Source: Thysanoteuthis rhombus (taxonomy: Eukaryota; Mollusca; Cephalopoda; Oegopsida; Thysanoteuthidae). Taken from it: a stretch of DNA of 64,000 nt. The stretch lies in contig OY735203.1 in NCBI GenBank assembly GCA_963457665.1, positions 5,879,850-5,943,849 of the forward strand, in the 5' to 3' direction. Within the stretch, counting starts at the first letter, position 1. The number at the start of each line of letters is the position of its first letter. Below are positions 35,986 to 47,319 of the stretch, in pieces. The notes beneath the pieces were generated by a model. That model saw only the letters and a list, made by a program, of their open reading frames with translations, was not told the origin of the DNA and made no database searches. A program made the translations under genes and the position numbers.

Positions 35986-36325
35986 GCATAAATGTTTGTA
36001 TAATATATTATAGATCTTTCTGCTTTTCTATTATTTACAAGATGCTGCCCCAAACTCTAAGGAATTTAATCAATGTAAATGAATCAAATGTGGTTGAGAC
36101 TTCAGTCATTACCCTTAGCCTCTGTGAGTCAAACCTATTTTCCATCTTCTATTCTAAAAGACAGGGTGGAATTGAGAAAATCTATCCATTGCATTTTGGA
36201 GAAATTCACCTGAATGACTACGTAATAGCATTAGTTTTTGTTTCCAGATAATTTAAGAAAACAAGTTTTTCAAGCTTCGAGAAATTTGAAGAAAAACCAT
36301 ATGAGTATCATCATTGTTAGAAACA

Positions 36326-36715
36326 GTCATCAAAACTGTCACCAAAGGTTTCTTCACTTTTATGGGGGTCTGGCTGGCTATCATGCATACAGGCTCCAAC
36401 AATGGAGCTAGTGGACTAAAATTTCAAATATTTACTCCTTATTTTGTCAAAAAAACAAACTCTTCCAAAACAATTGGGGGGGGTCAATTTACAATGTAAG
36501 TTCATACTGAATGTTTGTCAGGCAGTATTCCCCTTTTTTCTTAAAGTTGGACTTTTTCAGTTATCACTGTCCAACAAACGACGTAAGAAGTGACTTATTT
36601 ATTGATCATCCTATTTTCTAACTTTTAAATTGATCACCCCTAAGATAACATGCTGCCAAAAGATGTTGGTCATTTGATGGCTTCTATGGGGCAACTAATC
36701 AGACTTGACTTGTTT
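36326..36715 (+). repeat. Repeat family B, near-complete copy
   Basis: Runs from CAAAACTGTCACCAAAGGTT through CATGCATACAGGCTCC, GGGGTCAATTTACAATGTAA and AAATTGATCACCCC to GCTGCCAAAAGATGTTGGTC and GGCAACTAATCAGACTTG. It shows the full family order and is a good reference copy. Confidence 0.75.
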
Positions 36716-36789
36716 TAGTTTGAATTTTGTTCTATTTCTTCAGTATTAACTTTCAATAATGTGTTTCAAAAACATTGTTCCTAGTGTTG

Positions 36790-36950
36790 AATAACGATCT
36801 TGAATTGACTTGAAAATTGGCTTCAGTACTCCACTGAACCCATTCAAAAAATGTGAATGACAGGTTTATTTGTTTGTGCCATTTTGTCAATAGGCTTGAA
36901 AACTGGCATTTGTGGATCCCTTCAAAAAATGTTCTAGTGGCAAACCTAAT
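36790..36950 (+). repeat. Repeat family C fragments (two, adjacent)
   Basis: GACTTGAAAATTGGCTTCAG plus TACTCCACTGAACCC, and again GGCTTGAAAACTGGCATTTG plus GATCCCTTC, both match the family C core at 38.1 and 49.6 kb. Confidence 0.5.
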
Positions 36951-37009
36951 ACAGATTATAGGGATGAAAAATATAGCCATTTCTTCCAAGTGTCTGGTCT
37001 ATCTGCCCC

Positions 37010-37570
37010 ATATCATCTATAGGGAGAAAAGTGGTAAGGGGGACACTGAAGATACCATAAGTACCGTAGTCCCAACGATTCACATCCATTATGTTAGAGA
37101 GAACCTACAGGAAACCTGTATGAACATGTCGGTCACTCTTAGTTGTTGCACCCTCAGAAATTTGCTTACTAAAGTAATTCCAAAAGCAAAGAAGAGTCTA
37201 GCAATTACTTGTATTTACGTTATTCCTTGCAAATGAGGAAACATTTACACTGGAGAAAGTGGCAACCCTTTCAAAGTTTGACTCAATGAACACAAAAAGC
37301 CATAATTGAAGGCAAAATAGAAAGATCTGAGATAGCTGATCATATCTGGAGAGAGAAAGGCGAACTCTATCCTCTCTGGAAAAAGTCTGGATTATAGTCA
37401 GGGAACGCTGTGAGAAACAGGAAAAATCCAAGAGGCAGCACACATCGACATGACAGCAGAGTGTATGAATCAGAAAAGAGCAGAGTTCAACACATTGTGG
37501 TCTTCGCTTCTCAACAGGGAATAAGGTATGAGAATCCAGACCTAACAAGGAAAGGAAAAGAAAAGATATC
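37010..37570 (+). pseudogene. Penelope-like element GIY-YIG endonuclease module
   Basis: One plus-strand frame gives HYVRENLQETCMN, TLRNLLTKVIPKAKK, CIYVIPCK (the GIY-equivalent), GNIYTGESGNPFKV (YIG changed to YTG), LNEHKK and IQEAAHID (the conserved Glu). Known for the family: this module sits C-terminal to the RT and nicks target DNA. TGA replaces the codon expected for the conserved Arg between FKV and LNEHK, consistent with CGA to TGA, and other stops occur. No RT domain is visible upstream. The 148-residue antisense frame over this region is a shadow. Confidence 0.8.
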
Positions 37571-37959
37571 ACCGGAATCCAACATTGTAGGATTGCTCCT
37601 ATCAGATGAATTCTCTTTAGCTGAAACACATTTGGATAGTACACTTTGAGAAGGCAGTAGAATGGATTGTCCAGAACGTCAAGTTAACAACACAGACAAG
37701 AAGAAGAATTCTTTGAATTAGACCAGATAGATTTAATCTTGTCATGATCATTGTCACTGAATGGGTTCTTGTCTGTCCCAACATTAATTCCTTTGTATGC
37801 AACCAACAGTAAGAAATTAAAGCTCACCGCTTGATAATGTTTTGTTGACAAAAAAAAATGGCTCTCTTAGCCCTCTGTCTAAATGCCAGTTTTGTAATAA
37901 CATGCTATGTTACAAGAAACTGCCGTATGAATGGCTTTTAAGAATAAATATTATAAACT

Positions 37960-38760
37960 GTTAGCCAAAACTGTTAACATAGGTTTCTTCAGTTTTCAAG
38001 AGATACTGGCAATTTATCTATCTGTTGAAAAACTGTAGTAACTGAAGATGATGTAGCGTTCCTAACCATTTTAAATGTGCATGTGTTCCAGTGCTCCAGG
38101 CCATACCATTTTGTCTAAATACTTGAAAATTGGCATCAGTACACCACTAGATCCCTTTCGTCTTTTTTTGATTTTTGTAAAAACAGCTTTTTCGACCTTT
38201 TAGGGGCCTTATTCTAGATTCTCAAGAATTTAGGTTTCTTTAGATAGTTTTTTCTTACTCGATTTTAGAAGTTTTCCTGTGGAAAATGTCAGTGATGTCA
38301 TAAATGGAATTTTTTCTGACCATATTCATTCTGCCATAGGATTCTTTTTACTGGGTTTCTAATTTTGACATCACAGTTTTACAGATATTGACTGTGATGG
38401 CAAGTCTATCTGTCTATCACACATACAGGCTGCACCAAAAGAGCAAGAGGGCTGAAAATGTTTACTTATTATAACTTGGAGAAAAAAAAAAAAGTTTTTG
38501 TTTTTTTAAAATCCACAATAAAAATACTTTTTAGTGGCAGGGTTCAATTTACAATGTAATTTGATGCTAAATCAGTCCCTTAATTGTGTCTGGCAGCTTT
38601 CATGCTGGATTTTTTTGAAAATCGTATTTCAATGATGTAACAAAGAGTAAAGTAATTTATTCATCGATCATCTTTTTTTTCCAATTTTTTAATTGATCAC
38701 TCCCAACACAAGATGCTGCCAAACGATGTTGGACGAGTGAGTGACTAATTAGACTAGGGG
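37960..38760 (+). repeat. Repeat B start, repeat C, then repeat B
   Basis: 37960-38015 is the start of family B (ACTGTTAACATAGGTTTCTT). 38085-38340 is family C (CCAGTGCTCCAGGCCATACC, CTTGAAAATTGGCATCAG, CAGTGATGTCATAAATGG). 38380-38760 is a near-complete family B (CACACATACAGGCTGCACC, GGGTTCAATTTACAATGTAA, TTTAATTGATCACTCCC, GCTGCCAAACGATGTTGG). The direct B-C-B order suggests that B and C are parts of one larger unit. Confidence 0.65.
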
Positions 38761-39122
38761 GTTTTCATTACGAAGAGAAGAAGAACAACCAGTCTTAGAT
38801 ATGTGGATATATAGTATAGACTGGGGAAAACACTGTTTTTCAGTGAACAATGATGTTCTTATTTGAAAAGACGTGAATAAATCCCTATCACTGAGTCTAT
38901 CAGACTCCGTACTTATTGGTCCCAGTGTATCTTTGTCTATCAACAAAAACAGAAACATTTATTAAATCTCACCAACATATCTATGTCTATCGACAATAGC
39001 ACACACACATTTATCATATCTTTATGTGTGTGAAAATATATATACTTGAGGGCTTATATATATGTTTTATGGGTATATGCAGTTCTATTGGTGTATGTAT
39101 GCATACACAGATATATACATAC

Positions 39123-39170
<48 letters not shown>

Positions 39171-41119
39171 GTGTGTATGTATGTAAAATAACTTTAGGAA
39201 CATGTTAGGAATAAGAGATGAACCACATTCTAAATATATATTAATGTCAAGTTCTTTTAAAGTGATATAAATAAGCTTTCACACTGATGGATACACATGA
39301 CAGATCTGTTCCATGATCCTTTTGATCTTCAAGTGGGATTGTTTTTTTTTCCAAAATTACCCATCATGGTTTTGTTTCACTTTGTTTCTTACTTTCACAG
39401 TATTTTGTTTCATTTTTTTTCTCTTATTTGAATTATTTCCCTTGTACTGTTATTATTGATTTTTTTAAATATATTTTTGCAATATTCTATCTGTTCTCGC
39501 AGACGGTACAGACTGAATTGGAAATTCTATTTCCAATGCGTTTGTTGCTTTTTGCAATTTTTTTATGAAAATGTTCATAATTAAAATTGTTATGATATTG
39601 ATTAATAATTTTCAAGTGGTATCATCATTTTGATTTTTCTATATCTTCATCCATTTTAATGAGGATCTACTGAAATTTATAATTTTTTTTGTTGTTTTTA
39701 AAGTCTAATTAGTATTTTGATTTTGTTGATATCAATCTAGTCGTTAGAAGTTTTGTTTGTTTATCTCGTCAGTTTTTGAGTTGGAATTTTTTGTTGTGTC
39801 TACAATTTCCGATCAGTCCGTTTGTTTTGTTGACTGGAAATAGTATGACCAGTGTGTTTGTGAATCTTTACTCTTAAAGGGTCAATGTATGTTCATGTAC
39901 TAGTGAACAGAGTGGTCATACAAGCGCACACACACACACCCAAAAAGGAAAAAAACAAACACACGAAACATACTAATTACAAACTCACTGGTCATACACA
40001 CATACACACCCAAGAAAGATGCCCACTTCAACTGATTCAATCCACATTTCCTTTGAGCCAAAACAAACACAAATCATCTTTGCCCCATTTCACTGTGACA
40101 GGAAACCCCTAAAAGCTGACCCCTTCTTGCTCACATGAGGTACTCTTCCTCTTTCTTTTTCACTAAGAACCAACACTTACCTGCTGTGTATGCTTTCCCC
40201 AGTTCAGATGTGTAAGAAATTGCATTTTGCTACAGTTTTTCTGCATCACGAAAGTTCTTCTTGAAGATGCTAATGGAATTTCACAAAATACAGGTCTTAT
40301 CTGAAAAGTCTTTATTATTTTTTAAATAAAGATGTGACCCTTTTTCTCAAATGTTTCACTTCTACATGGTTAAATTACTACCACCATTATATATATATAT
40401 ATATATATATACATACACAAATCCAGAAAGCTTTACAGCTTCAAACACTGGACAAAACTTTTTTTTGTCACTTATTTCCAATATGTCCTTGCAATTTATG
40501 TGTGTTTTTCACCTGTTTTACTTATGAATCGTTCCATAATTTCACAAGTATAACTTTTCTGTTGTTGGGATCATCAATTGGTTACCAAGTGAATGTGTTT
40601 GGGATTTTAAAAACAAAAGATACATTAACATGGCACCCCAGCAGTGTTGATCGAACACCACCTCCTTCTCAGCTATGTTTTGATATATAGCTTGTCATAC
40701 ATGGAGTTTGTTATTTTATAGAGGGTATTATGTGTATCGATTATGGATATCATTTTATACTACACACCATTTGATTTTTTTGAAACAGGGCTTATTTGTT
40801 TTATGAATATATTTGGATAAGCAATATATCAAGTCGCACATAACGATGCATATTAGTATTCTCAGCAGGATTGTTACTGATGCATATGTATAGTTCTTTT
40901 GTATACATCCAAGCATGTAGATATGAAATCTGTGGCCCTCACAAAGGTGCCAATACAATAATTTCAATTTAGACATGACAAAGTAAAGGATTTTTAATTT
41001 GATGCTTTCACTTCCATGACTCTCAGATACATGATTGATAACTTCTCTTGATTGGTAATACTTACTTGGACAAGCCTCAACCTTAATAAAAAATTCAGAA
41101 AAAAAAATATCTTCAGATT
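38761..41119. other. No recognisable gene; simple repeats
   Basis: Holds a TA/TATG/GTAT microsatellite cluster at 39096-39184, a CA-rich stretch at 39920-40015 and an (AT)n run at 40388-40410. Frames of 118 and 137 residues (40334-40690 plus, 40755-41168 minus) are not recognised and look like AT-rich chance frames. Confidence 0.5.
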
Positions 41120-41349
41120 CTGCTCTCTTTGAGTGAGTGTCTGTCTGTCTCCGAGTGCTCCTGGTCACTTTTTGGGGGCTATAATCTTAGAGATTTGCAA
41201 GAGTACATCACAAGGTACCATCTAAAAAAATTTTGTTTTGATTTTTTTAAAAAGTTATTTTTTGGTTCCCTGGTCATTTCGGACCAACAATGCCAAAATC
41301 TTGTGCTGGTATATTTTTTAAAGATGATTTTAGATAAATAATATGTTGT
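41120..41349 (+). repeat. Repeat family A, left part, interrupted by a LINE
   Basis: CCGAGTGCTCCTGGTCACTT, GAGATTTGCAAGAGTACATC, GGTCATTTCGGACCAACAAT and TCTTGTGCTGGTAT follow the family order. The next family word, CATGCTGGGCTATGATGATT, appears only after the LINE at 41820. Confidence 0.65.
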
Positions 41350-41820
41350 AAAGGAATTAAAATAGACGGCGAGTATCTGAGCAACCTCAGATTCGCAGAC
41401 GACACTTATGGAGCTGAAACATGGAACTTAACCAAGAGACAGACCCGTAAGCTGAGAACCATGCAACGTGCACATGAAAGAATAATGCTGGGCCTCACAT
41501 GGAGAGACCACAAAACAGCTCAGTCCATCCGAGAAAAGACAAGAGTTAGAGACATCATAGAATCCATAAAAAATCTCAAATGGCGGTGGGCTGGCCATGT
41601 TGCAAGAACCGCTGACAATCGATGGACATCACGACTCACAACATGGATAACCTGAGACCACATGCGCAACTGAGGCCGGCAAAATGTTAGATGGAGAGAC
41701 GAGCTAGACAAGTTCAGGAAGTACTGGCTTCGTGACGCCCATGATAGAGAAGTGTGGCAAATCCTGGGGAAGGTCTATGTCCAACGACGGACGCTAAAAG
41801 ACTGATGATGATGATGATGA
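41350..41820 (+). pseudogene. RTE-like LINE 1, best-preserved 3' copy with internal deletion
   Basis: One frame reads from KGIKIDGEYLSNLRFADD straight into YGAETWNLTKR, then HERIMLGLTWRDHKTAQS, LKWRWAGHVARTADNRWTSR and TTWIT, stop, DHMRN, stop, GRQNVRWRDELDKFRKYW, ending ...VQRRTLKD at a stop (41803-41805) followed by (TGA)n. The FADD-YGAE junction removes the segment found there in other copies without breaking the frame. Both stops fit CGA to TGA changes (expected Arg). LINE 1 encodes endonuclease plus RT; only the C-terminus is here. Its nested position in repeat A makes it one of the younger insertions. Confidence 0.9.
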
Positions 41821-42179
41821 CATGCTGGGCTATGATGATTCATTTATGTGAGTTACAGATATTTCTAAACTTTTCCCTTTTCAAGAGAGCCTGTCTAATA
41901 ATATTCTTTTCATTGAGTCTATTAAAAAAAAACCCTCTGTTCCATTCAATTCTTTCAAAAAATATTGTAATTTACTTATTACAGTCAGTATCTAACCAAA
42001 GATTATGATTCTTTTCTCTACCCAGGTCATTGCTAAACTATGTCAGAGATTCTTGGTACATAGGAGAAGAATGGTAAAACAGAAAAAAAAATGTTTTTTT
42101 AAAAGAATATTGTCTTTCGTTAACTTTTTGAAAATTGGGACAAAAGTGGTTTTTCATCAAGTGTTAATCAAATTATGTT

Positions 42180-42375
42180 TAAAAACGTGAGTTACCTGGT
42201 TTCTTTTTTTCATAATATTAAAATAAGGGAAGTCAGGAAGAACTATTTTACACAAAGAATTATACCAATACGAAACAGTGTACTGGAGAAAGTAGTGAGT
42301 GCATCAACCGTAAAAAATTTTACAATGTTCCTAGACAATCACTGGGAGAATTATCCCATGAAGCAAACAATATTA
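42180..42375 (+). pseudogene. Jockey/CR1-like LINE C-terminal fragment
   Basis: The frame gives VRKNYFTQRIIPIRNSVLEK, VVSASTVKNF and LDNHWENY. This matches the C-terminal signature (YFF.QRV...WN.LP..VV.A.TVN.FK..LD..W) of Jockey/CR1-type RT proteins. The conserved Trp of the WN pair is Arg here. Nothing of the RT core is visible upstream, so this is a heavily 5'-truncated copy of a LINE clade different from LINE 1. Confidence 0.65.
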
Positions 42376-42904
42376 AAAGCAATAAGTATAAAGATTCGTC
42401 TCTGCACAGAGGTTTTTAAGTCTGCGCAGGTGTATTTCTTATGTTATTATTTTATTTGCAGTTTTCATGAGCTTTATTTATGAAAAATCTATATTCTAAT
42501 AATCTCAGTGTGTTCATGGTGAATACGATGTATGTAAGAAAGTTGATAGCAGAATAACTGGGAGACCATTCAAAGAATAGAGTGCTGTAGATATTAATTA
42601 TATTGAACCAAGTTTGCCACAAGGCCAAAATTAAATAGCATTTGGTGAGGATTGAACCAGAACAAAAAAAATGCATAAAAAAGAAAACTAAACATGCAAT
42701 TAGAACATGTTTATATACAGATCTCATACTGTATGGAAAATATCTTCTGAAGGAGATTTGTAATAAAACAAAGTATTATTTCCTGCTTTTGTTTAAAAGT
42801 ATACATCCACCACAAAAGAATGTTTTGAATAACTGTTTTAAAACTGGATTCCACATTTATCTATGAAGGATTGATAAAAGAACAAGAAATATGTATTTAT
42901 CAAC

Positions 42905-43990
42905 AGCCATTATATATGCACTGCTGGACAAAGGCCTTTCACATCTCCTTCCATGATAACTGCAATTTCACAACCCTCTGCCAGGTCATACCAGCAAACC
43001 TTTCTATTCTCATCCTTCATCTGGTCTTTTTCTACTGTGGTTACTGTCCCATGGACACCAATCAGTTAGCCTCTTACACCATCTAATGCCATCTCTTCTT
43101 GTAGAGTGTTCAGCCCATTTACATTTTTGTTTAATTATTTGTATAATATCCTTCACTATAGTCTTTCCTCCAATTTGTGTTGATCTGTCTGACATTGCTC
43201 TTTCCTGGACTCTTTTTGTGATTTGTTTGTTTCGTTAATTTCCATCTGTAAATCATAGCTGCTATCATGAATTCATTGGCAAAGGGCACTTCAATAAATC
43301 TCTATTGATACCAAATGATTTCCAGTTGATCGTTATGTGCTGTTTTACTTCACTTCCATGTTCTTTCTCCGACTACATCTGTCAACCTCTTTAAGAACCA
43401 CACCCTCAACTCTTATCGTTTTTAGGGGGAAATTTATTGTACAACATCTCTTTTGTCTTTCTTCTTTTCATTTTTAGTCCTACTTTCTCACTTTTCCCAT
43501 TTAGATCAGTCAACATGTTCAGTAATTCTTTTGATACTTCTGACATTATGGAAATCTCATCAGCAAATTTCAAATGATTCAAGTGTTTTTTCTACTTATT
43601 CCAGTAAGTTTTCCAAAAGATACTTTCAAAGTATGTAAATGGTGCAGGTGATATTGTATCCCCTAATCTCACTCCTTTTTTATCTTGTCTGTATCTTTCC
43701 ATGTATATTTTATTGACTTCCATGTAATTCTTATTAACACCCTATTCACACATTGAGTTGCTAGAACATACGTCAGCATCCAAATCTAATACTTCCTCAT
43801 AATCTACAAAAGCCAAACAGATGTTCATTGCATTCTAATGATTTTTTTCATTAGTTGGTTCATTATACGTAGGTTGTTTATTGTTGAATAGCCACTTCTA
43901 GGGCCTGCCTATTCATGTGGTCGAATTTCACCAAGTGCCTGTTGGTCTGATTGTTGGTATTGTATACAAATAGTTTACACATGTTTGGTC
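42905..43990 (-). pseudogene. Second RTE-type LINE (LINE 2), RT to C-terminus
   Basis: Minus-strand order: ECNEHLFGFVDYEEVLDLDA (RT box A, near 43.8 kb), KKGVRLGDTISPAPFTYFES (box B', near 43.65 kb), HLKFADEISIMSEVSKELLN (box C, FADD to FADE, near 43.55 kb), KVGLKMKRRKTK, then CKWAEHSTRRDGIRWCKRLT and DWCPWDSNHSRKRPDEG near 43.05 kb. The C-terminal RDG.RW..RLTDW.PWD block separates it from LINE 1 (ADNRWTSR.TTWI). Many stops. Confidence 0.8.
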
Positions 43991-44704
43991 TCTGGTTTCC
44001 AAACTTTAAAAGTCAAGGATCTCATTTTGTTCTAGGCGTAGGTTGTGGACTCCAGTATTAAAAAAATATATCTTACACTCAAAAACCTCAATCAAATTAA
44101 GAGGAAAAGTATTTTGACAATACAAGCTTGCTCATCACAATGCAGACTGTTAGAGTTATTTTATAAAAAGTTCATTCAACACAGATTATCATAAAAGCTT
44201 ATCGGATTTTTTGAATATATTCTAATGTTATTTGATTAACAAAGGTGTTATCAGATATAAGTTGTATGTTGCTAAGCGTCAGTTTGAGAAGTTTGAAATG
44301 GCGTCTGGAAAGTGATGCACACGGAGATAGACAAATAAAAGATTTCAACATGGCATCTTATGTCAAAGAAACCAATTAACTTTCATTTTGAACAAACTAG
44401 GAAAAACAATCATTGAAATATCTATCATCAAATGGGGAAAACTTCCTGCTTTTTCCAATCATAGTTTTTGAGATATGTGTCAGTTCTATGATAAATATAT
44501 TTGATAAAAATAACTATTCTTTTTAAGATAGATCAGATTACAAGAAGGCTTAAAATTATTTTTAAATGCTTCAAATAGAATAAAATATAATATACATACT
44601 AATTGATTATTGATCACTGTATTTCATAAATTAATATTGGCATTATCACTGTCCATTCACTTCATTTAATAAAATGGAAAGAATTTTCTTTTAATTATTC
44701 CCAA
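43991..44704. other. No recognisable gene
   Basis: AT-rich DNA between LINE 2 and the mariner relic. It may include the mariner 3' end, but I could not identify a terminal inverted repeat. Confidence 0.4.
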
Positions 44705-45190
44705 CAATAACTTCATCGAACAACCTAATTACCATTTTGTTCCACTATCTTCGGACATCTTGCAGGCAACATCATAATTCCATATTCCCATAATCACTTG
44801 TCTTTCTCAAGAAAGAACTGCTCTAAATGCCTTTTGCAGGCTCCCAGGGAATTGGCACTTTTTTCATTAAGACAATTCTGTAAGGACTGATATAAGTGGT
44901 AATTCAAAGGTGCCATATCTCATGAATAGGGTATATGAGTGAGAACCCTCCAGCCAAGATTGAACAATTTTTACCTCTTCCCCAAAAAAGCATGTGTTTC
45001 AGAATTATCCAGATGGAATATTATACTCCTGCAAACTAATTTGAAATGCATTCTGCCAATTGCTGTGTCCAATTAGTTTAATAGGGAGCAGTACTTGTTC
45101 AAATCAACTGTTTGGTCTTTTGGAAGGAGCTCAAAGTAAAGGACTCCCTTCCAATCCTAATATATAAATAGCATTACTTTCTCTTTTTCC
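44705..45190 (-). pseudogene. Mariner-family transposase, C-terminal half
   Basis: A single minus-strand frame gives YFELLPKDQTVDLNKYCSLL, IIFHLDNSETH (second catalytic Asp region), LFNLGWRVLTHIPYS, stop, DMAPLNYHLYQSLQN, CKRHLEQFFLEKD and PKIVEQNGN. This is the DD34D mariner layout. The third catalytic Asp (expected in APSDYH) is Asn here (APLNYH). At least five stops occur in frame, with little sign of frameshift. The N-terminal half is missing because LINE 1 sequence begins at about 45195. Confidence 0.85.
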
Positions 45191-45194
45191 AACT

Positions 45195-45870
45195 GAGATG
45201 TTCAAAATCATCTGTCATTGAACACACACCTTTCCCAGACTACTTTATCATGGGTATCATGACGCCAATACTTTCTGAATTTGTCTCATTGGTCTTGCCA
45301 TCTTCCAGTATGGCGGCATCGGTTTTGAGTGTGATCTCTTGGAATCTAGATTGTGAGTGGTGATGTCCATCGGTTTTCTTCCATTCTGGTAACATGATCA
45401 ACCCATTTGAGTTTTTTACTCCTAATTTTCCCCCTAATATTTTGTGCTGTCTTGTGATCTCACTATGTAAGGAATCTTTCATGTTGCATAGTTCTCAGTT
45501 TGCGGGTAAGTCTCTTGGTTAAGTTCCATGGTTCAGCTCCATAGGTGACTTCTGAAGGGTTGCCACCTAGAGTGATTCTTCTGAGGATTTCATGGATATT
45601 CGTTGTCCTGGGTAGATGTAGTGGTTTACTTTCTCCAGCTTTGCATTTTTGTTTTTAATTGTTGTACATGACCATTGTTTTGCCAAAGTTCATGTGAAGG
45701 CCGACTGTCTTGCTTTTTTCATTTAACTCATCTTGCATTAGTTGGATATTCAGAGGGTTCTCTGTAAAAAAGACAATGTTGTTTGCAAATCTGAGGTTAC
45801 AAGTATTCATTGTCTATTTTGATCATTTCATTTTCCTAGGTTTTGGAAGATCATTACATTACAGTGCTCC
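45195..45870 (-). pseudogene. RTE-like LINE 1, 3' part abutting mariner
   Basis: Minus-strand order: CNLRFANNIVFFTENPLNIQ near 45.79 kb (RT box C, with FADD changed to FANN, both catalytic Asp lost), VGLHMNFGKT, AEPWNLTKRLTRKLRTMQ near 45.52 kb, KLKWVDHVTRMEENRWTSPL near 45.4 kb, DKFRKYWRHDTHDKVVWE near 45.25 kb. Two Asp to Asn changes in one motif fit two G to A transitions on the coding strand. Confidence 0.88.
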
Positions 45871-46084
45871 AGATTTAAAGAAAGAATGAAAATAAGTATT
45901 GAACATAATTTAAGTCAGTTGAGATTTTATCTTCTCTTAAGGCCAATATGAAGTGGGAGAGAGATTGTATTATGCAAATCTTCAGAACAGGGAAGACCTG
46001 CCTACTGAAAAAATCTGCATCCAAAATCTAAGCTTTTACTGGACTTGAAACACCAAACACTGGTACTGTTTAGAAATGCGTAAC

Positions 46085-46480
46085 TATCAGGTCACTGTAG
46101 CCTGACCAATCAGCCAAGTGGACAACTTATTTTTCTTTATTAGCTCATCAGTGTGTGTGTGTGTGAATCTGGTCACTCCTGGTCACATTTTTGGGGCTAC
46201 AAACTTGAAAATTTGCATGAGTACCCTACTAGCCACCATCATAAAACTTTTTTTTTTTTTTTTAAATAAAGTGCTTTTCATTCTTAAGGAAAAAAAATAC
46301 AAAAACAAACATTCTTTTTGTGTCTCTATGGTCATTTTGGACCAACAATATCTAAATCTTGTTCTGGTATTTTTTTTCTAGATAAAAGATTGTCAAAGAA
46401 TTTCAGATCATTTTTTCAGATAATCAGTTCTGCTACACACATGGGCTAGGGAGATTCATATATGCAAAGTATCGATATTC
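46085..46480 (+). repeat. Repeat family A, near-complete copy
   Basis: Runs from TCAGGTCACTGTAGCCTGAC and CAGCCAAGTGGACAACTT through a (GT)n stretch, TCACTCCTGGTCACATTTTT, ACTTGAAAATTTGCATGAGT and GGTCATTTTGGACCAACAAT to GTTCTGCTACACACATGGGC. It shows the fullest family A order in the window. Confidence 0.7.
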
Positions 46481-47319
46481 AGTGTATTTCAACCATGAAT
46501 TAGGCCACTAACCATTTACAAAGCTTAGCTTCATGTGGCACAAGGCCACTGTCATAGCATGCTCAGTATCGGATTCACTATACAACTGACTTTGTGAGAT
46601 GAGCTTGTTATCCATTGCACTGAAAGACACCCTATGTTGAGTTATCACAGAAATTAACCTCTTTCTGCTCAGCCACATTTCCATTGCTCTACCATCAAAC
46701 CTTTTATCCTTAGGTAATAATATGAAGATGGACATTTTCATGATACTGCTAATAATGAGTTTTAAGTGTTCTGGTAGCCACAAGCTTAAAACTAAGGTGT
46801 CTGTTGCAGAAGCGAATGTTGCTGAAATGTTTTTCCAGCTGCTGACCTTTAAGTAGTGTCAGTGTTCAGCTATTCCTGAGGCACTGGGTAGATGAATCAC
46901 AGAGACAGGCACAGTTGTGGGAGACAGTTGCTATTGTCCTGTTGAGAATGCAGAGTTAATGCAAAGGAAAAACAAACCTTTCGGCAAAAGGCAGGTTCTA
47001 GGACCGTTTGGTTGAAGAGAAGAGAAAAAGGAAAAGAATAAGACAACTATTACAAGAGAAGAAAAGATAGAAAAAAACAGGGAGAACAATGAAGATGAGA
47101 GAGAGGAGAAGCAGAGAGTTGCAAAGAAAGAGGAGAGATAGAACAAGGTAGTGGGAGGGTGATGAAATTAAAAGAAAGGAGGGAGTTAGAAAAACAAGAA
47201 CCATAAGTTGAATGATGTGTCCACCATCCGTGGTGGTAGGAGGAAGATGAGAATGGTTCACCAGAGGTCTAGACGACGATTCATATCGATCTCACATGAT
47301 ACTGCAAAGGAAATCTAGC
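46481..47319. other. No recognisable gene; purine-rich tract
   Basis: 47010-47190 is strongly purine-rich (AG) on the plus strand, so the minus frames there are Ser/Leu/Phe-rich artefacts. The tract could form triplex DNA. The rest is unassigned. Confidence 0.45.

Noticed and set aside
35702-35989. 95-residue minus-strand frame (SIETLASDLEAGILPLLYETG) as a gene
   Set aside because: It lies within SINE family 3; the homologous copy at 59.8 kb does not keep the frame or the residues.
37600-37640. Second hammerhead-like motif after the GIY-YIG module
   Set aside because: CAGATGA replaces CTGATGA and the stems do not place an acceptable cleavage triplet, although CTATC/GATAG pairing is present.
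37198-37644. 148-residue minus-strand open frame, the longest in the window
   Set aside because: It is antisense to the Penelope GIY-YIG relic, whose plus-strand signatures are clear, so it is a shadow.
46931-47261. Ser/Leu/Phe-rich minus-strand frames
   Set aside because: They are produced by a purine-rich plus strand. No signal peptide or domain pattern holds up.
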